Shown: positions 53,411 to 61,896 of the stretch, piece after piece
Numbering within the stretch: position 1 is the first letter of the stretch
Layout of the letters: each line of letters starts with the position of its first letter
NCBI RefSeq assembly: GCF_900112315.1
Contig: NZ_FOLL01000002.1
Span: forward strand, 124,001-188,000
DNA length: 64,000 nucleotides
From: Parapedobacter composti
GTDB lineage: Bacteria > Bacteroidota > Bacteroidia > Sphingobacteriales > Sphingobacteriaceae
Reading direction: 5' to 3'
Notes under the pieces: model-generated
The model's input: the letters and a program-made list of their open reading frames with translations, nothing else
Told to the model about the DNA's origin: nothing
Databases searched by the model: none
Program-made: the position numbers and the translations under genes

Positions 53411-55567
53411 TTACTGGCTATCAGCCGCTGTCAAATAAGGGGTTCCGGTATGCTGGAAAAGGAACGCCCATTTATCCGCCTGTTCAGCGATGATCATCGC
53501 CGTGGGTTTACCGGCACCATGTCCAGCTTTGGTCTCGATACGGATCAGCACCGGATTCGGCCCCCTGTGGTACTCCTGCAAACGCGCGGCAAACTTAAAC
53601 GAATGCGCAGGCACCACGCGGTCGTCATGATCGGCCGTGGTAACCATGGTGGCCGGATAAGCCGTACCTGGCTTCAGGGCGTGGTATGGTGAATAAGCGT
53701 GCAGGTAGTTAAACATTTCTTCGTTGTCGTCTGCCGTACCATAATCGTAGGCCCACCCGGCACCCGCCGTAAACTTATGGTAGCGCAGCATATCCAATAC
53801 GCCCACTGCCGGGAAAGCCACCCTGAACAATTCAGGACGTTGGGTCATGGCGGCGCCCACCAGCAACCCACCGTTGGAACCACCAGCAATACCCAGCTTT
53901 TCAGCAGTGGTATAATTCTCATTTATCAAGTATTCAGCTGCCGCGATAAAGTCGTCAAACACATTCTGCTTTTGCATTTTCGTGCCTGCCAGATGCCATT
54001 TCTCGCCATATTCTCCGCCTCCCCGTAAATTGGCCACTGCATATATGCCCCCTTGTTCCAGTAAAATAATGTTGGATGTGCTGAATGAGGGAGTAAGGCT
54101 AATGTTGAACCCCCCGTAACCATACAGCAATGCCGGATTGCTGCCGTCCAGCTTGATTCCCTTTTTATGGGTGATAATCATAGGCACCTTCGTCCCATCC
54201 TTCGATGTATAGAACACCTGCTTAGACTCGTAATTCGAAGGATCGAAGTCCACTCCTGATTTTTTATACACTTCCGATGTTCCGGAAACGATGTCATATT
54301 TGAAAATCGTGGGCGGATAAACATAATTGGTAAACGAATAGTATAGCTCCCTATCTTCGGCTTTGGCCCCGAACCCACTTGCCGACCCTACACCTGGTAG
54401 CTCAATGGTTCGTTCCAGCTCACCTGCCCGGTTGTATTGCAACACCATAGACGTTGCATCTTTGAGGTAGTGTGCAAAAATACGGCCGCCACCGGTACCC
54501 GGGTTCAGCACATGTTCAGTTTCCGGTATCAGATCAACCCAGTTTTCCGGTTTGGGATTGCTGGCGTCAACCGTTACGATTCTGCCGTTGGGCGCATTCA
54601 GGTTTGTATAAATATAGAGCTTTCCGCCATCGTTGTCTATGACACTGTGGTCTTTGTCAAAATTGTCCACCACGTTTACGATGGGACTATCAGGTTTGGT
54701 CAAATCCCGGATATATAGTTCACCCCCACTCGTGGTATTTGCCGCAGAAATAACCAGAAACCGCTCATCTTCGGTGAGATACCCACCGATGTAACGGCGC
54801 GGTTTATCGGGACCACCGAATACCAGTTGATCCGCGCTCTGCGGCGTGTTGAGTTTGTGGAAATACAATTTATGCTGATCCGTTACCCCTGAGAGCGCAC
54901 TGCCCGCTTTGGGTTTATCGTAGCTGCTGTAATAAAAACCTTCATTGCCACGCCAGGCCAGACCACTAAATTTAACGTCCACCAACGTATCGCCCACACG
55001 GGACTTATCGTCCGCCCGGATCACCACCACCTTTCGCCAGTCAGAGCCACCCTCAGAAATCTGGTAAGCCACCAAGCTGCCATCCTTGCTGAAGGCTATG
55101 CCGGCCAGTGAAGTTGTGCCGTCGTCAGAAAACTTATTAGGATCAAGAAAAACTTCCACCTCACCGTCATCCCCCCGCTGGCGGTACAGCACGCTCTGGT
55201 TCTGCAGGCCATCATTCTTATAAAAATAAGTATATTCACCTTCCTTAAACGGAGCAGAAAACTTCTCGTAATTCCACAACTTTTCCAGCCGCTTGTAAAT
55301 CGCCTCACGAAACGGGATTTGTTCCAGGTAATTGTTGGTTACCTTATTCTGAGCTTTCACCCAGGCCTTGGTGTCTGCAGCCGTATCGTTTTCCAGCCAG
55401 CGATACGGGTCGGGCACCGCGGTACCGAAATACTGGTCGACAACGTTTCCTCTTTTTGTTTCCGGATACGGCAACAAAGTAATGTCCGGTGCCGGGTTGA
55501 TGGCCTTTTGCTGTTGACAGGCCGTAATCAGTGTAGCCAATACAAAAAGATTTACATTTTTATTCAT
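53411..55567 (-). CDS. prolyl oligopeptidase (S9A) lipoprotein
   Basis: 718 residues from MNKNVNLFV, with a lipobox ending LITAC (Cys17). N-terminal propeller with YRWLENDTAAD, then the catalytic alpha/beta-hydrolase domain: nucleophile serine in GIAGGSNGGLLVGA, aspartate in DHDDRVVPAHS, histidine in AGHGAGKPT. Cleaves peptides after proline; export as a lipoprotein is usual in this phylum. Confidence 0.93.
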   Translation of the reverse strand: MNKNVNLFVLATLITACQQQKAINPAPDITLLPYPETKRGNVVDQYFGTAVPDPYRWLENDTAADTKAWVKAQNKVTNNYLEQIPFREAIYKRLEKLWNYEKFSAPFKEGEYTYFYKNDGLQNQSVLYRQRGDDGEVEVFLDPNKFSDDGTTSLAGIAFSKDGSLVAYQISEGGSDWRKVVVIRADDKSRVGDTLVDVKFSGLAWRGNEGFYYSSYDKPKAGSALSGVTDQHKLYFHKLNTPQSADQLVFGGPDKPRRYIGGYLTEDERFLVISAANTTSGGELYIRDLTKPDSPIVNVVDNFDKDHSVIDNDGGKLYIYTNLNAPNGRIVTVDASNPKPENWVDLIPETEHVLNPGTGGGRIFAHYLKDATSMVLQYNRAGELERTIELPGVGSASGFGAKAEDRELYYSFTNYVYPPTIFKYDIVSGTSEVYKKSGVDFDPSNYESKQVFYTSKDGTKVPMIITHKKGIKLDGSNPALLYGYGGFNISLTPSFSTSNIILLEQGGIYAVANLRGGGEYGEKWHLAGTKMQKQNVFDDFIAAAEYLINENYTTAEKLGIAGGSNGGLLVGAAMTQRPELFRVAFPAVGVLDMLRYHKFTAGAGWAYDYGTADDNEEMFNYLHAYSPYHALKPGTAYPATMVTTADHDDRVVPAHSFKFAARLQEYHRGPNPVLIRIETKAGHGAGKPTAMIIAEQADKWAFLFQHTGTPYLTAADSQ

Positions 55568-55634
55568 GTCCTTGTGCACTAAGGGTTAGTTTGTGAAACA
55601 AAGCTAACAAGTTTTTCGCTATTTTAGCACCGCG

Positions 55635-56390
55635 ATGACAGTACGCGACAAGATTTATTTTGCTTCCGATTTTCATTTGGGAGCCCATCCCCGTTCGACG
55701 GTGCGGGAACGGGAATTGCGGATTGTCAGCTGGCTGGACGCCATCAAAGCCGATGCCGCCGAGCTTTACCTGGTAGGCGATGTCTTCGACTTCTGGTTTG
55801 AATATGCCACGGTGGTGCCAAAAGGATATATCCGTTTCTTGGGCAAGCTGGCAGCGCTCGCCGACGCCGGTGTAAAAATCACCTTATTCAAAGGCAACCA
55901 CGACATGTGGATGTTCGGCTACCTGCGGGACCAGTTGGGTGCAACGATTGTCGACAACGAACTGGTCATCGAACGCGGCGGCAAAACTTTCTTCCTTCAC
56001 CACGGCGACGGGCTCGGACCGGGCGACCACAAGTATAAACTGCTGAAGAAAATATTCCGGAGCCGGTTTTGCCAATGGCTGTTCGCCAGGCTGCATCCCA
56101 ACCTGGGCATCGGCATTGCACAACGGTGGTCGGCCCATAGCCGTATTGCATCCGGCAGCCGGGAGCTATTCCAAGGTGAAGATAAGGAATGGCTGGTGAT
56201 ATATGCCAAAGAGGTTCTTCAAGACAGGCATTACGATTACTTCATTTTCGGCCACCGGCATCTTCCGCTGGACGTGGCCCTGCCCAACGGCAGCCGGTAC
56301 GTTAATCTGGGAGAATGGATCCATTCCGATACTTATGCGGTATTTGACGGTGACGAGTTAACACTGCGCCGGTGGGAATCTCAGTGCTGA
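55635..56390 (+). CDS. lpxH: UDP-2,3-diacylglucosamine diphosphatase
   Basis: 251 residues with the calcineurin motifs FASDFHLGA, LVGDVFDFWFEY, FKGNHDMWMF, HHGDGLGPGD and FGHRHLP. GDVFDFWFEY and GDGLGP are typical of LpxH in this phylum. Hydrolyses UDP-2,3-diacylglucosamine to lipid X in lipid A synthesis at the inner membrane. Its stop overlaps the next start (TGATG). Confidence 0.88.
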   Translation: MTVRDKIYFASDFHLGAHPRSTVRERELRIVSWLDAIKADAAELYLVGDVFDFWFEYATVVPKGYIRFLGKLAALADAGVKITLFKGNHDMWMFGYLRDQLGATIVDNELVIERGGKTFFLHHGDGLGPGDHKYKLLKKIFRSRFCQWLFARLHPNLGIGIAQRWSAHSRIASGSRELFQGEDKEWLVIYAKEVLQDRHYDYFIFGHRHLPLDVALPNGSRYVNLGEWIHSDTYAVFDGDELTLRRWESQC

Positions 56391-56953
56391 TGGATATTCA
56401 GGCCATCATAAATAATATCAGCGCATTGGAACCCAGCTCCATGATGCGGCTGGCTGCCATTATGCATCCCGTCCAACTTAAAAAGGGCAGCATGCTCTTT
56501 CATGCCGGCAAGCTGGAACACCACCTCTACCTGATAGCTCAGGGGGTGGCCCGCGTATATTACTATGACGATGCGGTCGACGTAACGTTGGCCTTCGGTA
56601 CAGAAGGCGAGGTGTTGATCTCACTGAACAGCTATATTCAGCACCGCCCCGGCTACGAAAACGTGGAGCTTCTGGAAGATAGCCAACTCTATCGGCTGAC
56701 AATGAAAGAACTCCACCAGTTGTATGCCGAAGATATCCACATCGCCAACTGGGGAAGGAAATTAGCTGAAAAGGAACTTATCAAAACCGAAGAACGGTTA
56801 ATGTCGCGCCAGTTCAAGACTGCAGCCGAACGTTACCGGGAGCTGCTCCATCATCAGCCAAAACTATTGCATCGCGTGCAGCTTGGGCACATCGCCTCCT
56901 ATCTCGGCATCAGCCAGGTCACGCTGAGCCGCATCCGGGCCCAAGTGAAGTAA
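56390..56953 (+). CDS. Crp/Fnr family transcriptional regulator (cNMP-binding-like)
   Basis: 187 residues from the ATG that overlaps the lpxH stop. N-terminal cyclic-nucleotide-binding-like beta roll (LKKGSMLFHAGKLEHHLYLIAQG) and a C-terminal helix-turn-helix (VQLGHIASYLGISQVTLSRIR). It lacks the usual cNMP-binding RxA signature, so ligand binding is doubtful. A possible site type is TGTGATNNNNATCA near 61789 and 63936, but no link is shown. Confidence 0.82.
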   Translation: MDIQAIINNISALEPSSMMRLAAIMHPVQLKKGSMLFHAGKLEHHLYLIAQGVARVYYYDDAVDVTLAFGTEGEVLISLNSYIQHRPGYENVELLEDSQLYRLTMKELHQLYAEDIHIANWGRKLAEKELIKTEERLMSRQFKTAAERYRELLHHQPKLLHRVQLGHIASYLGISQVTLSRIRAQVK

Positions 56954-56979
56954 TCTTATTTTTTAGCATTTGTAAAAAG

Positions 56980-57020
56980 ATAGCGCCGATGCAATGCCGA
57001 TCTTTGCAGCGCTATTTTTA
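56980..57020 (+). terminator. hairpin with U-run between the crp-like and SMR genes
   Basis: ATAGCGC (56980-56986) pairs with GCGCTAT (57009-57015), with an inner TGCAA/TTGCA pairing, then a T-run, ending about 12 bp before the SMR start codon. It can end the lpxH/crp transcript or act as an attenuator for the exporter. I see no guanidine riboswitch consensus. Confidence 0.5.
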
Positions 57021-57031
57021 TTGAATTTGCT

Positions 57032-57361
57032 ATGAATTGGATTATCCTCATCATTGCGGGCTTGTTTGAGGTAGGGTTTACCGCAAGTCTTGGTAAGGCG
57101 AAGACGACCACCGGTACGGAATCAATCCTGTGGTACGGCAGTTTTGCCGTATGCCTCACCCTGAGTATGACACTGCTGATAAAAGCCACGCAGACCCTCC
57201 CACTTGGCACGGCCTACGCCGTATGGACCGGTATCGGAGCCGTAGGTACCGTACTGGTGGGCATTATTTTCTTCAAAGAACCCGCCACACTATGGCGGAT
57301 CATCTTCATTACCACACTCATCGGTTCAATTATCGGACTGAAAACCGTTTCTCCATACTGA
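57032..57361 (+). CDS. SMR family exporter (SugE/Gdx-type)
   Basis: 109 residues, four transmembrane helices. The essential glutamate is Glu13 (GLFEVGF) and LPLGTAYAVWTGIGAVGT is the SugE/Gdx subgroup signature. Gdx proteins export guanidinium; others of the family export quaternary ammonium cations. Which substrate applies cannot be decided here. Confidence 0.88.
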   Translation: MNWIILIIAGLFEVGFTASLGKAKTTTGTESILWYGSFAVCLTLSMTLLIKATQTLPLGTAYAVWTGIGAVGTVLVGIIFFKEPATLWRIIFITTLIGSIIGLKTVSPY

Positions 57362-57381
57362 TACCCACGCGATTTCACATC

Positions 57382-57409
57382 TTGGGAAACCATAAAATAC
57401 GTATTTTTG
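57382..57409 (+). promoter_or_regulatory. promoter for prfA
   Basis: TTG at 57382-57384 and TATTTTTG at 57402-57409 (17-bp gap) match the Bacteroidota -33 and -7 boxes. The prfA start codon is 83 bp downstream. Confidence 0.5.
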
Positions 57410-57491
57410 TGGGCAATCATATGTTTCGCCTTCGCCGATGATAGTCCTTGAGACAATACTTTGGAAGGTGCATGCATAAAAAACAACACGT

Positions 57492-58565
57492 ATGTTAGAA
57501 AAGCTGAAAGCCATAAAAGATCGTTGGGAAGAAGTGGAGCGCGAGCTGAGCAATCCTGAAACCATCAACGACATGAAACGGTTTGCCCAGCTCAACAAAG
57601 AGTATAAAGATTTGGGCAAAATCGTCGAACAGTACCATATATACAAAAATATGGTCAGCAACATCGAAACCAACAGGGATATCCTGGCCAACGAAAAAGA
57701 TCAGGAACTGCGGGAAATGGCCAAAGAAGAACTGGACATCCTGCTGGAACAAAAAGAAACGAAAGAGGAAGAAATCCGGTTGATGCTCATTCCGAAAGAT
57801 CCCGAAGACTCCAAAAACGCCATTCTGGAAATCCGGGGAGGTACGGGCGGTGATGAAGCAGCATTGTTCGCGGGCGATCTTTACCGGATGTATACCCGCT
57901 ATTTTGAACAGAAAGGCTGGAGAGCTGAAGTGATGGATGTGACCGAAGGCACGGCGGGCGGTTACAAGGAGGTGATCCTGAAGGTAACAGGCGAAGATGT
58001 GTACGGCCAGTTGAAATACGAATCAGGCGTGCACCGCGTACAACGTGTGCCCGACACGGAGACGCAAGGCAGGGTACATACCTCAGCCGCCTCGGTGGCC
58101 GTATTGCCAGAAGCCGAGGAGGTGGACGTGGAGATCAATCCCGCCGATATTGAGATGCAGACCTCCCGGTCCGGCGGTGCCGGCGGCCAGAACGTGAACA
58201 AGGTAGAAACCAAGGTACAGTTGACCCACAAGCCTACGGGCATTGTGGTCGTATGCCAAGTGGAGCGCTCCCAATTGGCTAACCGCGAATTAGCCATGGA
58301 GATGCTGCGCTCCAAGCTGTATGAGCTGGAGGTGCAAAAAAAGCATGGCGATATCGCCGCCAAGCGGAAAACCATGGTTTCAACGGGCGACCGTTCCGCC
58401 AAGATCCGGACCTATAATTACCCACAGGGGCGGGTAACCGAGCACCGCATCGGATTGACCCTTTACAACCTTCCGGCCATCATGGACGGTGATATTCAGG
58501 AAATTATCGACGCCCTTCAGTTCGCTGAAAATGCCGAGAAAATGAAAGAAGGAGCAACCGCATAA
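57492..58565 (+). CDS. prfA: peptide chain release factor 1
   Basis: 357 residues. The codon-recognition tripeptide PDT is at 187-189 in [10 protein letters not shown], and the GGQ hydrolysis motif at 231-233 in [12 protein letters not shown]-terminal helical domain with [20 protein letters not shown]. Terminates translation at UAA and UAG. No hemK/prmC methyltransferase follows. Confidence 0.97.
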   Translation: MLEKLKAIKDRWEEVERELSNPETINDMKRFAQLNKEYKDLGKIVEQYHIYKNMVSNIETNRDILANEKDQELREMAKEELDILLEQKETKEEEIRLMLIPKDPEDSKNAILEIRGGTGGDEAALFAGDLYRMYTRYFEQKGWRAEVMDVTEGTAGGYKEVILKVTGEDVYGQLKYESGVHRVQRVPDTETQGRVHTSAASVAVLPEAEEVDVEINPADIEMQTSRSGGAGGQNVNKVETKVQLTHKPTGIVVVCQVERSQLANRELAMEMLRSKLYELEVQKKHGDIAAKRKTMVSTGDRSAKIRTYNYPQGRVTEHRIGLTLYNLPAIMDGDIQEIIDALQFAENAEKMKEGATA

Positions 58566-58582
58566 ATATTTTTAAAAAAATA

Positions 58583-58612
58583 TTTGCAAATAGAGAAAAC
58601 ACGCTATATTTG
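58583..58612 (+). promoter_or_regulatory. promoter for tRNA-Asp
   Basis: TTTG (58583-58586) and TATATTTG (58605-58612) are exact -33 and -7 boxes with an 18-bp gap, 22 bp before the tRNA. This is the best promoter match in the window. Confidence 0.8.
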
Positions 58613-58634
58613 CAGTCCCAAACGACGGGAAGCA

Positions 58635-58708
58635 GGTCTGGTAGTTCAGCTGGTTAGAATACATGCCTGTCACGCATGGGGTCGCGGGTTCGAGTCCCGT
58701 CCAGACCG
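58635..58708 (+). tRNA. tRNA-Asp (GTC)
   Basis: 74 bases. Acceptor stem GGTCTGG/CCAGACC, D-loop with AGCTGGTTAGA, anticodon loop CTGTCAC giving anticodon GTC, T-loop GGTTCGAGTC and discriminator G. The CCA is not encoded. Confidence 0.97.
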
Positions 58709-58711
58709 CTG

Positions 58712-58744
58712 AGCGGGGGAATTGAAAAATTCTCCCGCTTTTTT
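58712..58744 (+). terminator. terminator of tRNA-Asp
   Basis: AGCGGGGGAATT (58712-58723) pairs with AATTCTCCCGCT (58728-58739), a 12-bp stem with one G-T pair and a 4-base loop, then a run of six T. Confidence 0.8.
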
Positions 58745-58899
58745 GTATAATCTAACAAGCCCCTGCTGCTCTTTGGTTTCTTCCATAACAATATGTTTTA
58801 ATGGTTGGAGGGCTGCTTTACGGCGGTCTTCCATAAATAATCTAATTTTTGCACCCAGATGGTAGACGCAGTTTAAGTTTGTTACTTTGTCGCATGAGC
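58745..58899. other. 155 bp of unassigned sequence after the tRNA terminator
   Basis: No gene that I can support. A minus-strand frame (58670-58933) spans it and runs into the tRNA's complement, so its C-terminus is an artefact; the part here has KIRLFMEDRRKAALQPLKHI, which matches nothing I recognise. Confidence 0.4.
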
Positions 58900-58987
58900 A
58901 TATAAGCTCACCACTTGTACTATTTAAGCTCACAAAACCGATTATTTGAGCTTATAATATTTAAGATAAGAGCTCATTATTAACAGC
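58900..58987. repeat. four 22-bp units with AGCT boxes
   Basis: AGCT occurs at 58905, 58927, 58949 and 58971, exactly 22 bp apart, in the contexts TAAGCTCA, TAAGCTCA, TGAGCTTA and AGAGCTCA. Each unit begins AT and has AGCTYAY after three bases. The last unit runs into the IS66 remnant. Confidence 0.7.
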
Positions 58988-59160
58988 GTGCCGCCATGAT
59001 CTATTCATTCTTCGCCATCTGCAAAAAACACGAAGTCAACCCATTCCACTGGCTGAAATATACACTGGAAAACATCATGGCCATAAACCATAAAAACTTA
59101 AAGGTCCTCTATCCGCAGAACTATAAAAATATGGTTCAGAATCAAACATGTAGTTCGTAG
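58984..59160 (+). pseudogene. C-terminal remnant of an IS66-family transposase
   Basis: The frame reads QRAAMIYSFFAICKKHEV then NPFHWLKYTLENIMAINHK and NLKVLYPQNYKNM, the C-terminal domain of IS66 transposases, before a stop at 59158. A stop codon (58981) precedes it, and the whole N-terminal and DDE region is missing. Only about 54 codons survive. Confidence 0.85.
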
Positions 59161-59170
59161 GGCGGATACG
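59133..59170. mobile_element. IS66-type right end, copy A
   Basis: AAACATGTAGTTCGTA (59144-59159), followed by GGGCGGATACG to 59170, overlapping the transposase stop, which is where the right end of IS66 elements usually lies. Near copy at 59666. Confidence 0.6.
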
Positions 59171-59326
59171 ATGAAAGATTTCCCAGATGAACGGGGGAAT
59201 TTGATCGCTGAAGCGGCGCCCACGAATTACCTTATTGATTAAGATGGGCGGATCGTGTTCAGAGACTTCCTTATCAACGACAAGAACCGGGGCCCTCTGG
59301 AGCTGATGATCTGGCTTGTCGGGTGA
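59171..59326 (+). pseudogene. thioredoxin-like (TlpA/redoxin) C-terminal fragment, interrupted
   Basis: 52 codons with an internal TAA: EAAPTNYLID-stop-DGRIVFRDFLINDK and LELMI. The APTxYLIDxDGRIVF pattern is the C-terminal half of TlpA-type thiol reductases. The CxxC catalytic site is absent, as is most of the gene. It begins right at the IS66 end, which suggests that the element removed the rest. Confidence 0.7.
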
Positions 59327-59654
59327 AGGGGATATGGCTCAATGCCGGTACAATCGCGGAGTGGTACAGGAAAACGTTTTTTGTACTTTTGGTAAACATG
59401 CATCGATGAATGCGGCTGGCTGGGCAGGGACGTCGTCGGAACCTGAAGTCTTGGTAGATTTCTCCCGACTTTTTACTGACTTTCTCCCCACTATTTCCCG
59501 CCGTATCTTTGGGATTGCTTTGCCCCTGCTTTGCTTTTTCTTTGGAATTTTGTGGACACGCCGTGGACCAGCCCAAAGCGGACCGCGGGAGACGGGGGGA
59601 TTTGGTCAGAAGAAAGGGGGTAGTTAAGGTGCTGTTGGCATGCGATAAGATTAG
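59327..59654. other. 328 bp of unassigned sequence between element ends
   Basis: Open frames exist on both strands, but neither reads like a known family. TACTTTTG at 59384-59391 matches the -7 consensus. I see no terminal repeat or RNA gene here. Confidence 0.35.
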
Positions 59655-59694
59655 GGTTCAAAAATTAAACATGTAGTTCGTAAGGTGCATACGT
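59655..59694. mobile_element. IS66-type end, copy B (solitary)
   Basis: The same 16-base core AAACATGTAGTTCGTA (59667-59682 by alignment), then AGGTGCATACG. Same orientation as copy A, 523 bp apart. No transposase is attached, so it is a stray end left by another insertion. Confidence 0.55.
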
Positions 59695-59703
59695 TACGGC
59701 AGA

Positions 59704-60465
59704 TTACAATTCCATCCACTTCAGGAATTCGGGAGCTTTCAGCTTGCTGACAATGACACGTTCTGGGACTTCGACGCTTAATTTTAACACCAGACGCCTG
59801 TTAAAGTAATGTTCAGCCATAACGAGCACATCCCGGTTGATAATGAATTGTCGGTTGGCCTTGAAAAACCGGTAAGGGTCCAATAAAGGTGCTAAATCGT
59901 CAAGAACTTCCCTAATGATATAGCACCGCCCACCTTTGGTATATGCGCTTACCGTACCACCAGCGGAATGGATAAAGGCTACCTCCGATGTCTTCAATGG
60001 AATGATTTTTTCGTTTCTATAAACCAAAAGGCTGTTTTTGTAATTGGGTTGGATACATTTCAGCAGCGCTGCCATCTGTCGCCGCATTTCTGGTTCGCCA
60101 CCCATAACATGTTTCAGGCGCTCATACTTCCGCAGGCTTTTCTCCAGTTTGCCCTCGTCAATGGGCTTCAAAAGGTAATCGATGCCGTTGGCTTCAAAAG
60201 CCCTGATTGCATAGCTATCAAACGCAGTGCAGAATATTACGGGGCACCCCGCATCTGCCACATGAAAAATATCAAAACTCAGCCCATCGGCAAGCTGGAT
60301 GTCTGAAAAAATCAGATCCGGAACAGGATGGTGTTGCAACCATTCGATGGAAGCATTAATCGATGATAAGATGGCTACGACACGCAACCTATCATCCAAT
60401 CGCTCCACCATCGCCTTTAGCTCCTTGGCTGTCTTAACTTCATCCTCAATGATTAGAATATTCAT
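59704..60465 (-). CDS. LytTR-family response regulator
   Basis: 253 residues. Receiver domain with phosphoacceptor Asp55 in DLIFSDIQLAD, acidic pocket EDE at 7-9 and Lys in DYLLKPIDEG. C-terminal LytTR DNA-binding domain with SLLVYRNEKIIPLKTSEVAFIHSAGG and NRQFIINRDVL. It overlaps the kinase gene by 4 bp (ATGA) and forms a two-component system with it. Confidence 0.93.
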   Translation of the reverse strand: MNILIIEDEVKTAKELKAMVERLDDRLRVVAILSSINASIEWLQHHPVPDLIFSDIQLADGLSFDIFHVADAGCPVIFCTAFDSYAIRAFEANGIDYLLKPIDEGKLEKSLRKYERLKHVMGGEPEMRRQMAALLKCIQPNYKNSLLVYRNEKIIPLKTSEVAFIHSAGGTVSAYTKGGRCYIIREVLDDLAPLLDPYRFFKANRQFIINRDVLVMAEHYFNRRLVLKLSVEVPERVIVSKLKAPEFLKWMEL

Positions 60466-61463
60466 GATCCGTTTATTATTAAGGGTACGGCAACCGTGAA
60501 GCGATCTTCTAATTGCCGGACACGGACTTCTAAGCCGGCCAATAGGCGATACCGCTCACGGATGTTACTCAGCCCTGTTCCTGTGCCAATAGGCACGAAT
60601 CGTTTCCGGTTCAGCGAGTTACTCACAGCTAACCAGTTTGCTCCAATAGTATAAATATTGATGGTAAGCGGAGCGGTATCCGCTACCGTATTGTGTTTCA
60701 CGGCATTCTCAATCAACAATTGCAAGGTCATCGGCGGTAGTTTTCTGGCATAACACGCTTCATTTACATCAATGCCTATCACCAACGCATCCTCAAACCG
60801 CTCTTTCAGAATATGCAAATAGGCTTCGGTGAAGTCCAGTTCTTCGCGTAGGGTTACCAGATCCGCCTGCCTGCTGTTCAGCAGGTAACGGTACACTTCG
60901 GCTAAGCGCTGAATGAACTGGCGGGGAACTGGCTCGCTCACCATACTTCGCAAGGTACCTAACGAGTTAAACAGGAAATGCGGATGCACCTGCTCCTGCA
61001 GCAGGGTCAGCCGTGCTTGCAGATTTTCTTTCTTCAATCGTTCGTTTTCGAGCTTGGATTGCTGGCTCATAGCCGCCATCCGCAGCAAATAGGCGATGAA
61101 AAAAAGGAACCCGCCGATAACCATACCGCGCATGAGCAGAAGAAAATGTACTGCGTGCATACCTCGCGGCAGCACTACTACCCGCTCGCGGACTTCCGAA
61201 ACGTCACGGAGGCCATAAAACAGTACCAACGAAATGACCATACAACCGGTGATGGCAACAACGCTCTTCCATCCATAATGCCGGGGGACGGTCAATTGGA
61301 TGACCCACTGGACCAGCAACCAATTCAGGAAGGCGTTGGCAAAAGCCCCTGCAAACGTAAGCAAAGACGCTATCGCCTCCTCACGGTAGCTGCGCAGCAC
61401 ATAACCAAGAAGTGCAACAAAAAGCGAAATAACGAGTCCGGTAAGCGGGTAAAACCGTTTCAT
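60462..61463 (-). CDS. LytS-like sensor histidine kinase
   Basis: 333 residues from MKRFYPLTGLVISLF; the frame runs 41 codons further upstream, but those residues are not membrane-like. Four transmembrane helices come first, then a coiled segment and the His_kinase domain with HPHFLFNSLGTLRSMV, ending in an ATPase domain with LLIENAVKHNTV and GTGTGLSNIRERYRLL. No extracellular sensor domain. Pairs with the LytTR regulator. Confidence 0.9.
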   Translation of the reverse strand: MKRFYPLTGLVISLFVALLGYVLRSYREEAIASLLTFAGAFANAFLNWLLVQWVIQLTVPRHYGWKSVVAITGCMVISLVLFYGLRDVSEVRERVVVLPRGMHAVHFLLLMRGMVIGGFLFFIAYLLRMAAMSQQSKLENERLKKENLQARLTLLQEQVHPHFLFNSLGTLRSMVSEPVPRQFIQRLAEVYRYLLNSRQADLVTLREELDFTEAYLHILKERFEDALVIGIDVNEACYARKLPPMTLQLLIENAVKHNTVADTAPLTINIYTIGANWLAVSNSLNRKRFVPIGTGTGLSNIRERYRLLAGLEVRVRQLEDRFTVAVPLIINGS

Positions 61464-61786
61464 AACACAAAAGTACCGATTTACCGTACAGGATGGCGTT
61501 GCGTACCCATCAAACGGACAAATGGCATGATGGACGGTCCTACTTCCCGGGCGTGATAAAATCGGATAGCCTTGCCTTGACTGCAATGATGAAGTAATTT
61601 GTGCTTACCTTAATGAATGGGCGGGTACAGAACCATCGTCGGCATGTGTGCCGACTACATGCTGCAGGTACACCTACATTACTGGACGCCAACGACCTTG
61701 TGTAGCAGGCCCGTTCCGCGTTCGCCCGACTGCTTCCGGGAAGAAAAAGCCGGCGCATAAAGTTGACGCGGCCAATCGCTTGCGTT

Positions 61787-61802
61787 TGTGATTGAAATCA
61801 CG
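61787..61802. promoter_or_regulatory. Crp/Fnr-type inverted repeat site
   Basis: TGTGATTGAAATCACG: a match to TGTGA-N6-TCACA with one mismatch and to TGAT-N4-ATCA. It sits 96 bp before the start of the membrane protein gene. A near copy is at 63934. Confidence 0.55.
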
Positions 61803-61864
61803 GCCCTTCTGGTTTGCTTTCTTCATGTTTGCGAAAAAACGGCGGCAGCCTGACAGGGTGAGCC

Positions 61865-61896
61865 GCTATCAGACTTGTTCGCTATCAGACTTGTTC
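61865..61896 (+). repeat. 16-bp perfect tandem duplication upstream of a start codon
   Basis: GCTATCAGACTTGTTC occurs twice back to back (61865-61880, 61881-61896), ending 1 bp before the ATG at 61898. Confidence 0.95.

Noticed and set aside
56954-57031. Guanidine riboswitch before the SMR exporter
   Set aside because: The leader is under 80 bases and I see only a terminator-like hairpin, with none of the conserved riboswitch cores.
58670-58933. 87-codon minus-strand ORF
   Set aside because: Its C-terminus (SGRDSNPRPHA) is the complement of the tRNA-Asp gene, a well-known annotation artefact; the N-terminal part has no recognisable family.
59274-59627. Two overlapping ORFs on opposite strands after the thioredoxin-like fragment
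   Set aside because: Both are of low complexity with no domain or conserved pattern, and they lie in decayed DNA.
61540-61758. 72-codon minus-strand ORF in the gap after the sensor kinase
   Set aside because: No start context, no recognisable domain and unusual composition (Arg, Cys, Ser); probably chance.
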